In this document: positions 1 through 8,935 of the stretch, piece after piece
How positions within the stretch are numbered: the first letter of the stretch is position 1
Layout of the letters: every line of letters begins with the position of its first letter
Notes under the pieces: model-generated
Seen by the model: the letters and a program-made list of their open reading frames with translations, nothing else
Databases searched by the model: none
What the model was told of the DNA's origin: nothing
Translations under genes and position numbers: made by a program
Assembly (NCBI RefSeq): GCF_000090795.2
Contig: NW_003546708.1
Coordinates: 35,634-59,349 of the forward strand
From: Amphimedon queenslandica
Taxonomy: Eukaryota > Porifera > Demospongiae > Haplosclerida > Niphatidae
Direction: 5' to 3'
Length of the DNA stretch: 23,716 nt

Positions 1-182
1 TTAGGAAAAAGTGACCCATAAAAGGACCAGCATGATCCACGTGCACTCGAATCCAAGGATACTTGGGACATTCCCATGGATGAACTATGGATTGAGGAGG
101 AGCTGATCAATTTTCCTGACAATTTTGACAAGTAGCAACTATAGTTTCTATGTCCTTATCAATCCCTGGCCACCATACATAG
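1..182 (-). pseudogene. Ty3/gypsy integrase fragment, cut by the window edge
   Basis: Read on the minus strand from about 182, one frame gives YVWWPGIDKDIE, then CQNC, then HPWECPKYPWIRVHVDHAGP. This is the end of the integrase zinc-binding domain (the C-x2-C half) running into the start of the DDE core, where the Asp of VDHAGP is the first catalytic residue. The order and spacing are those of Ty3/gypsy integrases. The His-x-His half of the zinc finger is missing because hAT sequence begins at about 182. There is an in-frame TGA after CQEN (a CGA-to-TGA change would explain it). The remaining core and any LTR lie beyond the window. The fragment is non-functional as seen. Confidence 0.78.
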
Positions 183-908
183 CATATTTGCTGCTTGGTC
201 ATGTACTACTACAGATACTTTTGAAGCTATCTTGAAATCATCTACTATCTGTTGTAGCTTACTAGCTATCTCTATTCCTGTATGCCGCTCTGGAAAACTG
301 CAGGTTGTTAAAACATATGAGTGCAATGCCCATTCTTCCAAGTAGTGGCAAGTAACAGTAATATAAGCTTCTACAGCTCTGCTAGTCCAGATGTCGGTTG
401 TTAGAGCGATACTTGTTTCCTCCTCCAACTTGACACGCAACACTTCTTTACAGCAATCATATTTGGCTTGTAGCAGGTTAGAAAAGTATTTCCTTGAGGG
501 AATAGTGTAGCCAGGTTCCAATATTTCAATGAGAGATTTAAAACCTGAGCCTTTTACCATCCTGACTGGGTGAAGGTCGGCACAAATCATGTACAAGATG
601 CGGTCCGAGATTGCTTTTGCTCTTGCTTCAGGACACTTCTTATGCTTGAGCATCGAGTCTAGCTTCATTTGAGATTGAGGCTTAGATTGACTGGAACCGC
701 TGGCTGTTGAAACATATGATAGCGAGTGTTTGGCCATCAAATGATTTCGTAAATTAGTAGTACCACCTCTGTAGGCGAAGATATTGCCACAAGATTGACA
801 TTTGACCTTAGGCTGGCCATCTATCCTCTTGAAATATCACCAGACATCAGATGACCTGGTACTAGTAGTAGCTGCCTCAGCAAGTTCTTGTTGAGCTACT
901 CCCGCCAT
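183..908 (-). pseudogene. hAT-family transposase, N-terminal half (BED finger plus start of catalytic core)
   Basis: An ATG at 908 opens a frame encoding a BED-type zinc finger (CQSC, then HLMAKH) at about residues 20-60. A linker follows, then hAT core motifs: TTDIWTS with the first catalytic Asp, and VVVHDQAANM with the second. The RNase H-like fold, the insertion domain, the catalytic Glu and the C-terminal dimerisation region are absent, because the frame runs straight into gypsy integrase DNA at about 182. A TGA at 837-839 interrupts the BED finger between VW and YFK. Full hAT transposases are usually 600-700 residues; about 240 remain. The protein would cut and paste hAT DNA by recognising terminal repeats. 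The hAT assignment is firm at family level; the ZBED subgroup is not resolved. Confidence 0.82.
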
Positions 909-1075
909 GTTGTTTACAATAATTACTTAACACATGTAAGTGATAATTAATAGGTGTGGTTGTGCATGTGCGCATGCGTATAACTACACCGAAGCTTCGT
1001 TTTGAATGTAAAAAATTCGAATAGCAAATACTATTCAAACACTTCAAATGATTCGAACATTCTGCACACCATTAT
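909..1075 (-). mobile_element. 5' leader and terminal region of the hAT element
   Basis: Upstream of the transposase ATG the minus strand reads out to GGTGTGCAGAATGTTCGAA near 1053-1072. This resembles the GGTGTGC-type ends common among hAT elements. It is followed inward by short inverted motifs (GAATAG and CTATTC around a central spacer). I place the element end near 1075. The opposite end is lost, so the 8-bp target duplication cannot be checked. Confidence 0.45.
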
Positions 1076-1445
1076 TAATAACTTTACCTCTCTTTTCTTT
1101 ATTTATGTTACCTGCAATTGTTAATAAGATCCAGTGAAGAATGAAATCATTTTAAAGTGATAAGGTTTCTTGAATTTGTCTACATGAATAGTTTTAGAAG
1201 AGAGAGTCTTTTGAGAAAAGAGCTATAGCCACCTGAAGGAGAGAAATAAAGGAGGGAAGGAGGAGTGCTCCACTTCTCTCACGATTTGCTTGTACTTACT
1301 TAGCTTCCTTATTTCATTACCTCTATAACAAGGTGCCAAATTAGTAGACTTATTTGTATAGGATAGCGGACAAATTACACTAGCATAAAAATACTTTCTT
1401 AAATTGATGGCCCCAGAATCCCTGAGTATTATTGCATGTTTTAAG

Positions 1446-1541
1446 ACAAGACCGAGTTTAAAGAAGAAATACCCTGAGCTCACCATTGCAGAAATTAGTA
1501 AGAAAGCTGGACAATTATGGAAAGAGTTAAATGATAAATTG
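1446..1541 (+). CDS. orphan HMG-box exon
   Basis: A 96-bp open block lies between an AG acceptor (1444-1445) and a strong GTAAGG donor (1542-1547). It encodes 32 residues including KKKYPELTIAEISKKAGQLW. This is the middle of an HMG box (end of helix 1 and helix 2), with the KKAG pattern typical of SSRP1-type boxes. The HMG box is a DNA-bending chromatin domain. The flanking parts of the box (the start of helix 1 and helix 3) are not visible within about 1.5 kb on either side. It is therefore either one exon of a host gene with long introns or a leftover copy. The hAT copy sits immediately upstream. Confidence 0.5.
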
Positions 1542-1546
1542 GTAAG

Positions 1547-2140
1547 GGAAATGTGCATGGAATTGCATATTCATATGCATGGTATTAGTATCTATGTCTA
1601 ATTCAGTCCATCATCAGTAGATGCCGTCCTATATTTTAAGGTTTTCCTTGTGAGAGGTTATAGTACAGGTTCCTTAATGACATTAGGACAAACATCCTTC
1701 ATCAGTTAAACAGAGAGGTCTCTTACAAGTTTTTTATTAGAAATTCGGAGGTTTTAAAAATGGTCACAACTTTTAAAAATTGATGTCAAATTTGGCTCAA
1801 ACTTTTCACATAACATAGCAACATCAATATGTATCATGGAAGCATTTTAAGAAAGCATAGATTGTAGTTTAAAGTTGCATGTAAATTAGAAAAATAGGGT
1901 ACAGTTATTGTATGAACCACTGACACTTATAATTTGATCAAATGATAAAACAAATGGAAATCCTATAGAGCTTACTTACCTCATCAGGATATGCATCAAT
2001 AGCATTTCATTAAAATGTAGGAGTTTTACTCCTTCCTCTACTGCATTGAGTGCATTCCTACTTTGAAAGACACTGATGCCTGAGATTAGAAGTAAACTCC
2101 AATTTATTGTGTAACTGAACTTTATTGTTGGCCGTTGGAG
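1547..2140. other. AT-rich stretch with no supported gene
   Basis: I find no ORF with family resemblance, no tandem repeat and no terminal inverted repeat here. If the HMG-box exon belongs to a live gene this would be intron, but no matching downstream exon could be recognised. Confidence 0.4.
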
Positions 2141-2141
2141 A

Positions 2142-2770
2142 CTATATATGCAGTGCAGTCCATCGTACAGGCATTCTTTGATTTATGAGTGAAGGCAAAG
2201 ATTTTAATAAAAGCTGCATGGAGATCCTTTTACTTGCTTGTTTGATGTTAAGCTTTTTGTTTTTTTTGCGTTTTTGGGCAAAAGAATAGTTATTCTGACA
2301 ATGATATGCAACTAGAGTTTCTACTGCCTGAAGTTGAAGTTTCAGATTCCTTAAATGTGTATAAACTTCAACTTTTTTTGGTTTTCTCAAAATAAATTAT
2401 ATCTAGACTTTCTGGTAGCTCTTATTGTATCATATCTTTTTCTATAATAAGCTCTATTCTGCCTCTTTTTAAGCAAAGGATTAGAAAGCCTCTTTCCTCT
2501 AGCATAAAGTGTAGCAGCTAATCTTTTTAGTAATTATTAGCTAAGCATTCAGTTCTCTTGTTACTAGTAATTTGAAACTGATTTTTGTAATAATGCATTT
2601 GTACTGACATCCTTTTTTGGGAGCGATTTTTATTGAAATGAGCTCTCACTTGAGCTCGTTTCTGTTCAGGATTTTTATTAAAATGAGCTCTCACTTAAGC
2701 TCATTTCTTTTGAGGATTATTCCTGAAGTTGGCTGCCACCTCTGCTCGTTTTTTTTTGCGATTGTTTTTT
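2142..2770 (-). pseudogene. Decayed basic protein with 15-residue tandem repeats
   Basis: On the minus strand about four copies of a 15-residue unit (KNPEQKRAQVRAHFN and variants) are encoded at about 2590-2770 as a 45-bp tandem repeat. Two stop codons fall in the second copy. A frame change follows, then KKRQNRAYYRKRYDTIRATR (about 2415-2480), and then another frame with a lysine-rich segment down to 2142. Similar NPxKKRAxVRxxY-type repeats occur in N-terminal regions of sponge Helitron-like proteins; that link rests on memory of the family and is weak. At least three frame breaks make it a pseudogene. It lies downstream, on the same strand, of other minus-strand debris at 2886-3120. Confidence 0.45.
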
Positions 2771-2885
2771 ATGCTTTATTTGTTTTTTGGTGAGTTTTGG
2801 TTTTTCTTCCAAATTGCGAATTTTACCACTATCTAAAGCACTAGATGTACATGTATTAATTTCATTTATAGCAATCTTATTACTT

Positions 2886-3120
2886 TTAATCATCAAAGGC
2901 ATTAATACATTTATCACCCAAACTGCTGGAAACGCTATCAGACTCCAATGCAAGGGCCTCATCAGTATCAAGTTAGAGAGCTGATTTTCCATACGTTTAA
3001 TCCGAGCAGATTTGGGATATTTCCTGTTCCGAGGCATTATTGCAAACTGCATGGATGTGGTTTTCCAGTTCACTTGTTCTTACACCACTCCATTCCACCT
3101 CATTCACAATCCCCTTCAGG
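2886..3120 (-). pseudogene. Exon-like coding remnant, unknown protein C-terminus
   Basis: A coherent minus-strand frame begins just after an acceptor-like TATAG (3121-3125). It reads SLKGIVNEVEWSGVRTSELE (its first Ser codon spans the acceptor), then NHIHAVCNNASEQEISQICS, and ends DSVSSSLGDKCINAFDD followed by TAA. Two in-frame TAA codons interrupt the middle. The acidic, Ser-rich end looks like a protein C-terminus. I do not recognise the family. An alternative frame of similar length exists over the same DNA, so the frame choice rests on composition and on the acceptor. Confidence 0.3.
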
Positions 3121-3125
3121 CTATA

Positions 3126-3589
3126 CATACATGTATACATGTTGTACCATGTATCTGTGCTATGAAGGTGGCATTATAATAATATTTTTAAAACACAATT
3201 AAAATCAGTGATCCCTATTAAAAGTCCACTGGATATTATAGAAAATGTTTGACTTAAATTATTTAATGTTTCAATAAATAAAATTATATACACTTATATA
3301 CATCTACATAATATCCTATGTATACTTAAAGATGATGAAAGCAAAGTAAACAAAGAAGAAAGTGAAGAAAGAAGTAAGTAGAACAAAGGATTGGAGCCAG
3401 AAGATGAAAGACTGAAATTCGATGCATTCCTCATAAATGAAAAATTTGCAGTAACCAGCATTACTATCAAAATAATGTTTGTAATAAGTCTGATATCGAC
3501 AGGTTTCAGCTAGAGAGAAGAGAAAAAGAGTATTATATTTAAAAGGGTCTCTTTATGACGCCAATAAGTCCCCCAGCATTTATCACTGC
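3126..3589. other. Non-coding AT-rich stretch
   Basis: It contains a short palindromic ACATGTA-rich patch near 3128-3150 and a purine-rich patch (3330-3380). I see no supported gene. Confidence 0.35.
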
Positions 3590-3960
3590 TTAACAGGTAG
3601 GGCACAAAGGCAGAAAAGCAGATGCTGGTTTGAAGCCGGTAACTATAATGAAATACATGATATGAAACTTAAGATGAATCAGTTCAGTGTAGTGAAAGTA
3701 GAATATCTTTATATTATATACATGCATGTATGTAGCTCCATGTGACATTACCTGACACTGAACTCAGTAACAGGCTCAGTGTAGTGAGACTGCAGAACAA
3801 AGGTAGAAAAAGTACTGGTTTTAAGTATAAAATATGACTGTAGAACAAAAACAGAAAATATATGAAATATTTTATTATCTATATCCATAATGACATGATG
3901 ATAATTGAAAATCTATATTGGGCCCTGTGATATTACCTTACAACTCTGTAATGGCCTGAG
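3590..3960. repeat. Diverged direct duplication, unit about 195 bp
   Basis: Two blocks (about 3595-3785 and 3790-3985) share a run of matching landmarks: CACAAAGGCAGAAAA / AACAAAGGTAGAAAA, then CTGGTTT, then TGTGAYATTACCT followed by a related GTAAYRGSCTSAG segment. On the minus strand each unit has an AGGTAAT splice-donor-like site (RC of ATTACCT) at about 3750 and 3935. It could therefore be a duplicated exon with flanking intron, but the open frame is only clear in the second copy (a Ser-rich peptide). Confidence 0.3.
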
Positions 3961-3985
3961 ATTGGCCTCAGTGACTGTATGAGAA

Positions 3986-4448
3986 GTTGCTCAGAACTGG
4001 AACTGCTTGGTGAGAAATAGTACGCACTAGGACAGGAAGGACTGGTGAAACCTTGGACAAACCTTGGAGAAAACCTCAGAAAAAAACAAATGTAACAAGC
4101 CTCAAAGTAATGTATTGTTGTTGTGAGCATGCACAATAACCGCAGGAAAATGGCATCCAACAACTTGCTGAGTCCACGTGTGCTTTCATAGAACTAGAAA
4201 AATCATCAGATCCAATTACAATTATCATGGCCCACTGCACTAGCGTCTCTAAAGTACATGAGAATGGTGTAAAAATCACTTTTCTACGATAAAAACTCTA
4301 GGAGGAGTTCTTCCTTAACTGTGGAAGAAGAAGAAGAAGGAGAAACCTGAACATTTGGTGCATGCAGGTATGCATGCATTTATTTGCCGTTAAGCTATCT
4401 ATGGATGTTATTTACTACTTTTTATAAGACTGCCTTCCTTTTCTAGAT
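3986..4448. other. Spacer with a short GAA microsatellite
   Basis: It holds a (GAA)5-type run at about 4324-4339. Two overlapping minus-strand ORFs (3933-4279) have no recognisable domain. This lies immediately 3' of the Helitron Rep remnant, so it may contain decayed element sequence, but no Helitron 3' hairpin with a CTRR end was found. Confidence 0.3.
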
Positions 4449-5150
4449 TTATAAATTGTCTATTTCACAGTACCGTTTATTACATACATGAGGATTGGTA
4501 ATAGGGGGGAGCATTAGCAATGTTACTGCCATCATTTTGTATTGCAGGATTGATGGTTGTTACTGTGTTGTTAATGTATTTAATAAGTTCTTCTTGTAGA
4601 GTTGGATTTGTTGATGACATTATTGTACTAACGTCAGGTGCATCTTTTAACCAGGCAATCCCATGAATGTGTGGACTAACCCTATGTTGATATTCAAATC
4701 GTAGCCAGTAGTCTTTTGCTTTCAAAATTTTTTTATAAAATATATCCATGAATTTTAAGACACGATGGTAAAAAAAACCAATCAGCAAGGCAAGGATTAT
4801 TAATGATTGCTTTAGACCTAGCAATACTGCAATTAGGATTTTCAACACCAAGAAAATGAGCTAATTCAGGCCACTATAGATCAGCAGCACTGTGTGTAAA
4901 AAAAACAGTAGGGAGTCCTAACGTATCTACCATTGCAGTTAAACGTCTCCTTTGTTTTAACCAAAATTGACGAGTTCCGTGAATATTGATGCCAAAATGC
5001 AAAACCTTGTTTGTAAATGGGTCACTATGTTGAATCATGGTACGTAATTCTTCAACTGTTAATTGTTGCTCATGGGGATTTTGTCTTATAATAAATATGC
5101 GTCCTGTATCCAAAGCCCTATGTCGCATTATAGTGTTCAATGCAAAATAT

Positions 5151-5212
5151 CTATTATGATAGGAATGAAATTATTTCATATAAATTATTACTCTACTAAG
5201 TAATTATTATAC
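5151..5212 (-). other. 62-bp spliceosomal intron in the Helitron Rep gene
   Basis: The minus strand reads CGTTTTAG then gtataa (donor 5212-5211) and ends ...taatag (acceptor 5152-5151). Removing it joins HPRF-R to YFALNTIMRHRALDTG in frame and restores the conserved RFRYFALN stretch. Sixty-two is not a multiple of three, so the frame requires removal. Confidence 0.7.
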
Positions 5213-5856
5213 CTAAAACGTGGGTGTTGAGCAAATCTTCTATCATGTGATAGCATCATGTGTTTAAAGTAATCAGCAAGACAAGATAATCAGCTATTCC
5301 AGTAGGAAAAAGGGTTGGAAATGCACATGTTATATAGCCTTCTGTTGTGAATTCATTTATAGGTTGTCCAATTGTAGGAGGCCAATTAATGATATGACTT
5401 TCGTCTTGCTTTCGTTTATTGATTTATGTATGGCCTCTTGTTTATTGAATCCAGTTACTGACATAGGAAGAAATGTACTGGATAGGTTAGCAGTGTAAGG
5501 GTCTTCATTTTCAATTGTAGGATCAATGTTTATCTCTTCAGATGCTTTAACAATGATCATTTTAACACCTTTTAACTCACCATCTTCTGGAAGTAGGGCC
5601 AATGTGTTTTGGTTAATAGTGACATCCCTGTAATACATACCATGAAACGTTGGACTCGAAAATCTTTGTGAGTCCTTGTAGAATCTTCCTTTCTTACAAT
5701 TATTGCATCTATATTATTTGGATCTCTTGGTAAGGATGTGACAAATTGTGTAAAGTCTTGTGGAAGATTTAAAACATGACCACTGTACCCAAACTGGCCA
5801 TGAGGGAGTCGGTAAATAGACATTACTGGTAAAACTTTTGAAATCAACATCTCAAC

Positions 5857-5915
5857 CTAAGACAAATTCTAAATGATATAAGATATCACATCAATACTTA
5901 TGTATTACTTGATAC
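5857..5915 (-). other. 59-bp spliceosomal intron in the Helitron Rep gene
   Basis: The minus strand reads CCTACAG then gtatca (donor 5915-5914) and ends ...tgtcttag (acceptor 5858-5857). Splicing joins IPYCLQ to VEMLISKVLPVMSIYRLPHG without changing frame, matching the continuous order seen in Helitron proteins. Confidence 0.65.
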
Positions 5916-6502
5916 CTGTAGGCAATATGGTATTTCATCTGGGATCATACTGTTATGTGTTGAATAAAGCTTTGGACTGCATTGGTATCTGGAACAACAA
6001 TTGCATTCTTTGTGTTGAGAACTATTTACAAATTTTGAATTGCTTAAAATTATTTCCTGGCATGTATAACAGACAACTAATGTAGTAAGATTTTCTAAAG
6101 AACTATGAAATTCTTCTATTTTTTGCATTGTAGTATCTTTATTCCCATCATTGTTCATTTGATCTTGTGTTTCTTGTTCATTGTTACTGTTTGATTCCAT
6201 AGATGAAGATCTATTTATTTCATTTTGTATTTGTGGCACATTATTCTTTTTACATTTTGAAGCCTATTTTTGTCTATATTTTATTTGTCTGTCTAACCTT
6301 CTCCTCCTTTTCTCTTGGGATTCTGTTTGCCTTTGTTTTTTAGCACGCTTCAATCTAATACGCCTTTCCTCCATAGTTTCCGAACTCCTTTTTGCTTTAT
6401 AAAGCAGTCTCTCTTTTTTTCAGTCTTTTCTGGTGTGATTCTTCAGTTTCATTAGTTCTACTTTTCGGCATCACTCTTTGCGCCCATCAAAAACAATTAT
6501 TG

Positions 6503-6518
6503 ACGCTAACGTTAGCGT
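6503..6518. repeat. 16-bp perfect palindrome upstream of the Rep start
   Basis: ACGCTAACGTTAGCGT is a perfect palindrome 32 bp upstream of the minus-strand Rep ATG at 6471. It could be a regulatory site or part of the element's 5' end. No function is shown by the sequence. Confidence 0.5.
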
Positions 6519-6715
6519 TATTTGTCCAATTAAATTAATTATTTCTTATTATTTATAAAACTATGGTAACATAACAACCAATCAAATTACAATAAAAAAT
6601 TTTATTACTACGGCTAACATTGTTAACTTATGAATAGTAATAATTAAAATCTATGGTAACCAAATTCATCAATTGGCATTATTACACGAATTCAAAGAAT
6701 TCTAAATTAATCATT

Positions 6716-6985
6716 ATGCTAAGAAGAGAGTTCTTGAGGCAAATGATGATGTATCTTCATAGACAACATTATATGCCTTGGTAAGTTTACTTGAATTTAC
6801 TTTTTCTATTAAATGTTACTTTTATCAGTCGAGAATCAAGAGAAGAACACGCCATATGGCATTTGGTTTTTTCCTTAATGACATACATGAATAATTGTGG
6901 TCCTCGTCCCATACCACTTCAATATCAAAGAGAAATCATATTCCTTTATTTATTAGAGATAGTCCCTTTTAGGTTCTGGCCATGA
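6716..6985 (+). CDS. Possible two-exon small ORF, unknown function
   Basis: An ATG at 6716 opens 21 codons, ending at a perfect GTAAGT donor (6781-6786). A 48-bp intron closes with tttatcag (6821-6828). The second exon continues in frame to the stop near 6985, giving about 74 residues, including REEHAIWHLVFSLMTYMNNC. The splice signals are good and the intron length matches others in the window, but the peptide matches no family I know. It may be a chance ORF or one exon set of a larger degraded gene. Confidence 0.3.
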
Positions 6986-7554
6986 CAATACAATTTACAA
7001 TTGTCCAAAATTTTTAGCTTGTATACCATTCAATTAGTGTTAGATATCAAATTTGTAGCTTGTATACCATTTAGTGTTAGTGTTAAATTTTACAACATAA
7101 TATTTAATAAAAATTCAAAAAATTATTAGTAACAGTGTAATAATTCTTCTATTGAAACATTGTTAATGATTTGACCATCAAATATAGTTTAACATAAAAC
7201 ACAATTGATTATTCATTGATATTGTTCATGTCATGATCTAGACATAAATATTAAACAAACATACTGGACAAACTGTCTACAGCTAGACAAGACAGAGGGG
7301 ATATAATGTAAGACTCCTGTAGATTATAACATAATATTCATCCAAAGTCCTTCTTTCTTTATCTGACTCAGTTGCTATTCTCTCCTTATCCTCTTGTTAT
7401 GATTTCTTTTAGGGCAAGTTATATTCATCTACTCCGTTTGTTTCCTAAATACTGGCTCTTTACTCCATCCTATTTATGAAAGGACTTTCAACTTTTATTC
7501 TGAGACTTATCAACCTTTATTCTGATTCTTCTTTCTGTGCTTCTCTCTATTAAT
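6986..7554. other. AT-rich non-coding stretch with a short direct repeat
   Basis: TAGCTTGTATACCATT occurs twice (about 7015 and 7056), each followed by a TTAGTGTTAG-like segment. I see no gene. An acceptor-like TTTCTTTTAG near 7404-7413 (+) is followed by only a short open stretch. Confidence 0.35.
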
Positions 7555-7648
7555 TAACTTTATAATAGCATACTAAATTAATATAGTATTTTTCCGTTCA
7601 CTAACTTTATAATAGTATACTAAATTAATATCGTATTTTTCCATTCAC
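7555..7648. repeat. 47-bp tandem duplication, two copies
   Basis: Copies at 7555-7601 and 7602-7648 each start TAACTTTATAATAG and end TTTTTCC-TTCAC. They differ at only about three positions, so this is a recent local duplication. Confidence 0.85.
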
Positions 7649-7712
7649 AAACAAGGCATAACGCAAATAGACCTAGACAGATTAGTGTGGGTCTCGCTCA
7701 TGCTCGCCCCAA

Positions 7713-8237
7713 TAAGAGTATTAAATAAGTCATAAGTGATTTTATTATACAGTCAAACCTCTCTAAAATGAACCCCCAATTAGCGGACACCTCTCTATAA
7801 TGTACAGTTGCTCTTGTCCTGACCATAAGGCCATTTGGTAGTGTATAAAAGAACCTCTGTATAGCGGAACCTCTCTATTCTGTATAACGGACGAGATTTA
7901 CTGTCCCCACACATTTACACGTGTACAAATTAACCTCCAATGGACGGACACGGCCCACGCAACAGACTTTCTAATTAATGCACATCAAGAAAATGGCGGA
8001 TTTTATGATCTGATTAGAATGGGATAACCTCCGATTTAAAGACACCTCCGTATAAAGGACAGTGATGGCTGGCCCATATGTGTCCATCTTAGAGAGGTTT
8101 GACTGTAAGAGTATTGAATAAGTCATAAGTGATTATTATAAGAGTATTGAATGAGTCATAAGTGATTATTATAAGACTATTGAATAAGTCATAAGTGATT
8201 GTTATAAGAGTATTGAATATGTCATAAGTGACTGTTA
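7713..8237. repeat. 33-bp minisatellite interrupted by a MITE
   Basis: The unit begins TAAGAGTATTGAATAAGTCA and ends with a GTGATTATTA-like segment. There are four consecutive 33-bp copies at 8106-8138, 8139-8171, 8172-8204 and 8205-8237, and one longer copy (7713-7747) before the inserted element at 7750-8105. Copies differ by one to four bases. Confidence 0.85.
7750..8105. mobile_element. pogo/Tigger-type MITE (Tc1/mariner superfamily), 356 bp
   Basis: The element starts CAGTCAAACCTCTCTAAAAT and ends with the near-exact inverse, ATCTTAGAGAGGTTTGACTG. It is flanked by TA on both sides (7748-7749 and 8106-8107), the Tc1/mariner target duplication. Internally it repeats ACCTCTnTATAnnGGAC-like sub-motifs, as pogo/Tigger elements do near their ends. 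There is no transposase ORF, so it is non-autonomous. It inserted at a unit boundary of the 33-bp minisatellite. Confidence 0.85.
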
Positions 8238-8261
8238 TAAGAGAACACTACACAACCAAAA

Positions 8262-8502
8262 GTTATCATGCCTTAATCAGCACTTTTGCCCCAAAATATT
8301 GGACCAAGTCTGATATCCTATACTGGTACAGCCTGACACCTTATGTTATAGATCATGCCTGATATTCTGGGATGAATCAGTACAAATTTTATCATGATTG
8401 TATCATGGCTGATTTTCACAGTTGTATCATGACTGATTACACGAAAACCATGATTCAGGACTGATATCAGTACAGATCAATTCAGACTGATATCAGTCCT
8501 GA
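8262..8502. repeat. Degenerate ATCATGnCTGAT repeats ending in a 17-bp stem-loop
   Basis: The stretch carries repeated ATCATG...CTGAT motifs (ATCATGCCTGATATT, ATCATGGCTGATTTT, ATCATGACTGATTA). It ends in a perfect inverted repeat: TCAGGACTGATATCAGT at 8455-8471 and its reverse complement at 8486-8502, with a 14-nt loop. Each arm also contains the 12-bp palindrome ACTGATATCAGT. Confidence 0.75.
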
Positions 8503-8924
8503 TCTATGCGACAACAATTGGTTGTGTAATATGTGTAGTCTGGAAAATCCAGATGTCCTTCAATGATCCATTGATCCACCAATGATGAGGGTTGAGGCAC
8601 TTGTGGAGGCATATACTGTGGATATGGAGCTGGACTTGGCTGAGCATTTCCACCACCAAAAACATTCACAGTACAATTGTTGTACTGTACCATTTGTTGT
8701 TTTGAAGCTAATTTAGGACAAGGATTCTCTTCTTCCATCTTAATAGAAGTAGTACATGTAGCTTCGGTCACAGCACATGATGATATAGGTTCAGGTTTTG
8801 ATCCTCTTGCAAGAGAATTTTTAATAAGTCAGGCAATCCAATGTGTCTTTATGCTCTTTTTTCTATCACCATACAAAGTTTTTTTTATTATTCTATAAAT
8901 CTTTTGAAGGTCAAGCTAAGCCAT
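8493..8924 (-). pseudogene. Unknown protein remnant with a YNNCTVNV motif
   Basis: A minus-strand frame from ATG 8924 reads through two stops (TAG at codon 3 and a TGA after THWIA). It encodes a basic stretch (LDLQKIYRIIKKTLYGDRKK), then MEEENPCP, then MVQYNNCTVNVFGGG. A Pro-rich tail follows (PSPAPYPQYMPPQVPQPSSL) and ends inside the 8455-8502 inverted repeat. The NNCTVNV motif resembles NNCTINV at the very C-terminus of the Crypton-type gene at 14041-15306. This may therefore be the tail of a second, mostly lost, copy of such a protein; that is inference from a seven-residue match. No catalytic part is visible. Confidence 0.3.
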
Positions 8925-8935
8925 GAGTGCCTTAG

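Larger units (their letters stand above)
4449..6471 (-). pseudogene. Helitron Rep-type replication initiator, truncated, two introns
   Basis: The frame starts at an ATG (6471) with a Lys/Arg-rich N-terminus. It continues through VEMLISKVLPVMSIYRLPHG and LALLPEDG (N-terminal region of Helitron polyproteins), WPPTIGQPINEFTTEGY, and the Helitron_like_N signature RALDTGRIF ... VDTLGLPTVFFTHSAADL. It then reaches the HUH nuclease motif in EYQHRVSPHIHGIAWLKDAP. Rep nicks and rejoins single-stranded DNA during rolling-circle transposition. Two introns (5151-5212, 5857-5915) are needed to keep frame. Damage: frameshifts near 6400, 5640, 5285, at an A8 run (4770-4777) and near 4505, plus TAG stops near 6265 and at 4874-4876. 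It ends at TAA 4449-4451 shortly after NPHVCNKRYCE, so the Tyr-containing Rep motif and the helicase are missing. The family call is firm; the copy is dead. Confidence 0.88.

Noticed and set aside
3933..4279. Two overlapping minus-strand ORFs
   Set aside because: Ser-rich or Cys-containing peptides with no domain, overlapping in different frames, inside a diverged repeat.
7713..8237. CRISPR-like array
   Set aside because: The 33-bp units are head-to-tail with no unique spacers, and the context is eukaryotic.
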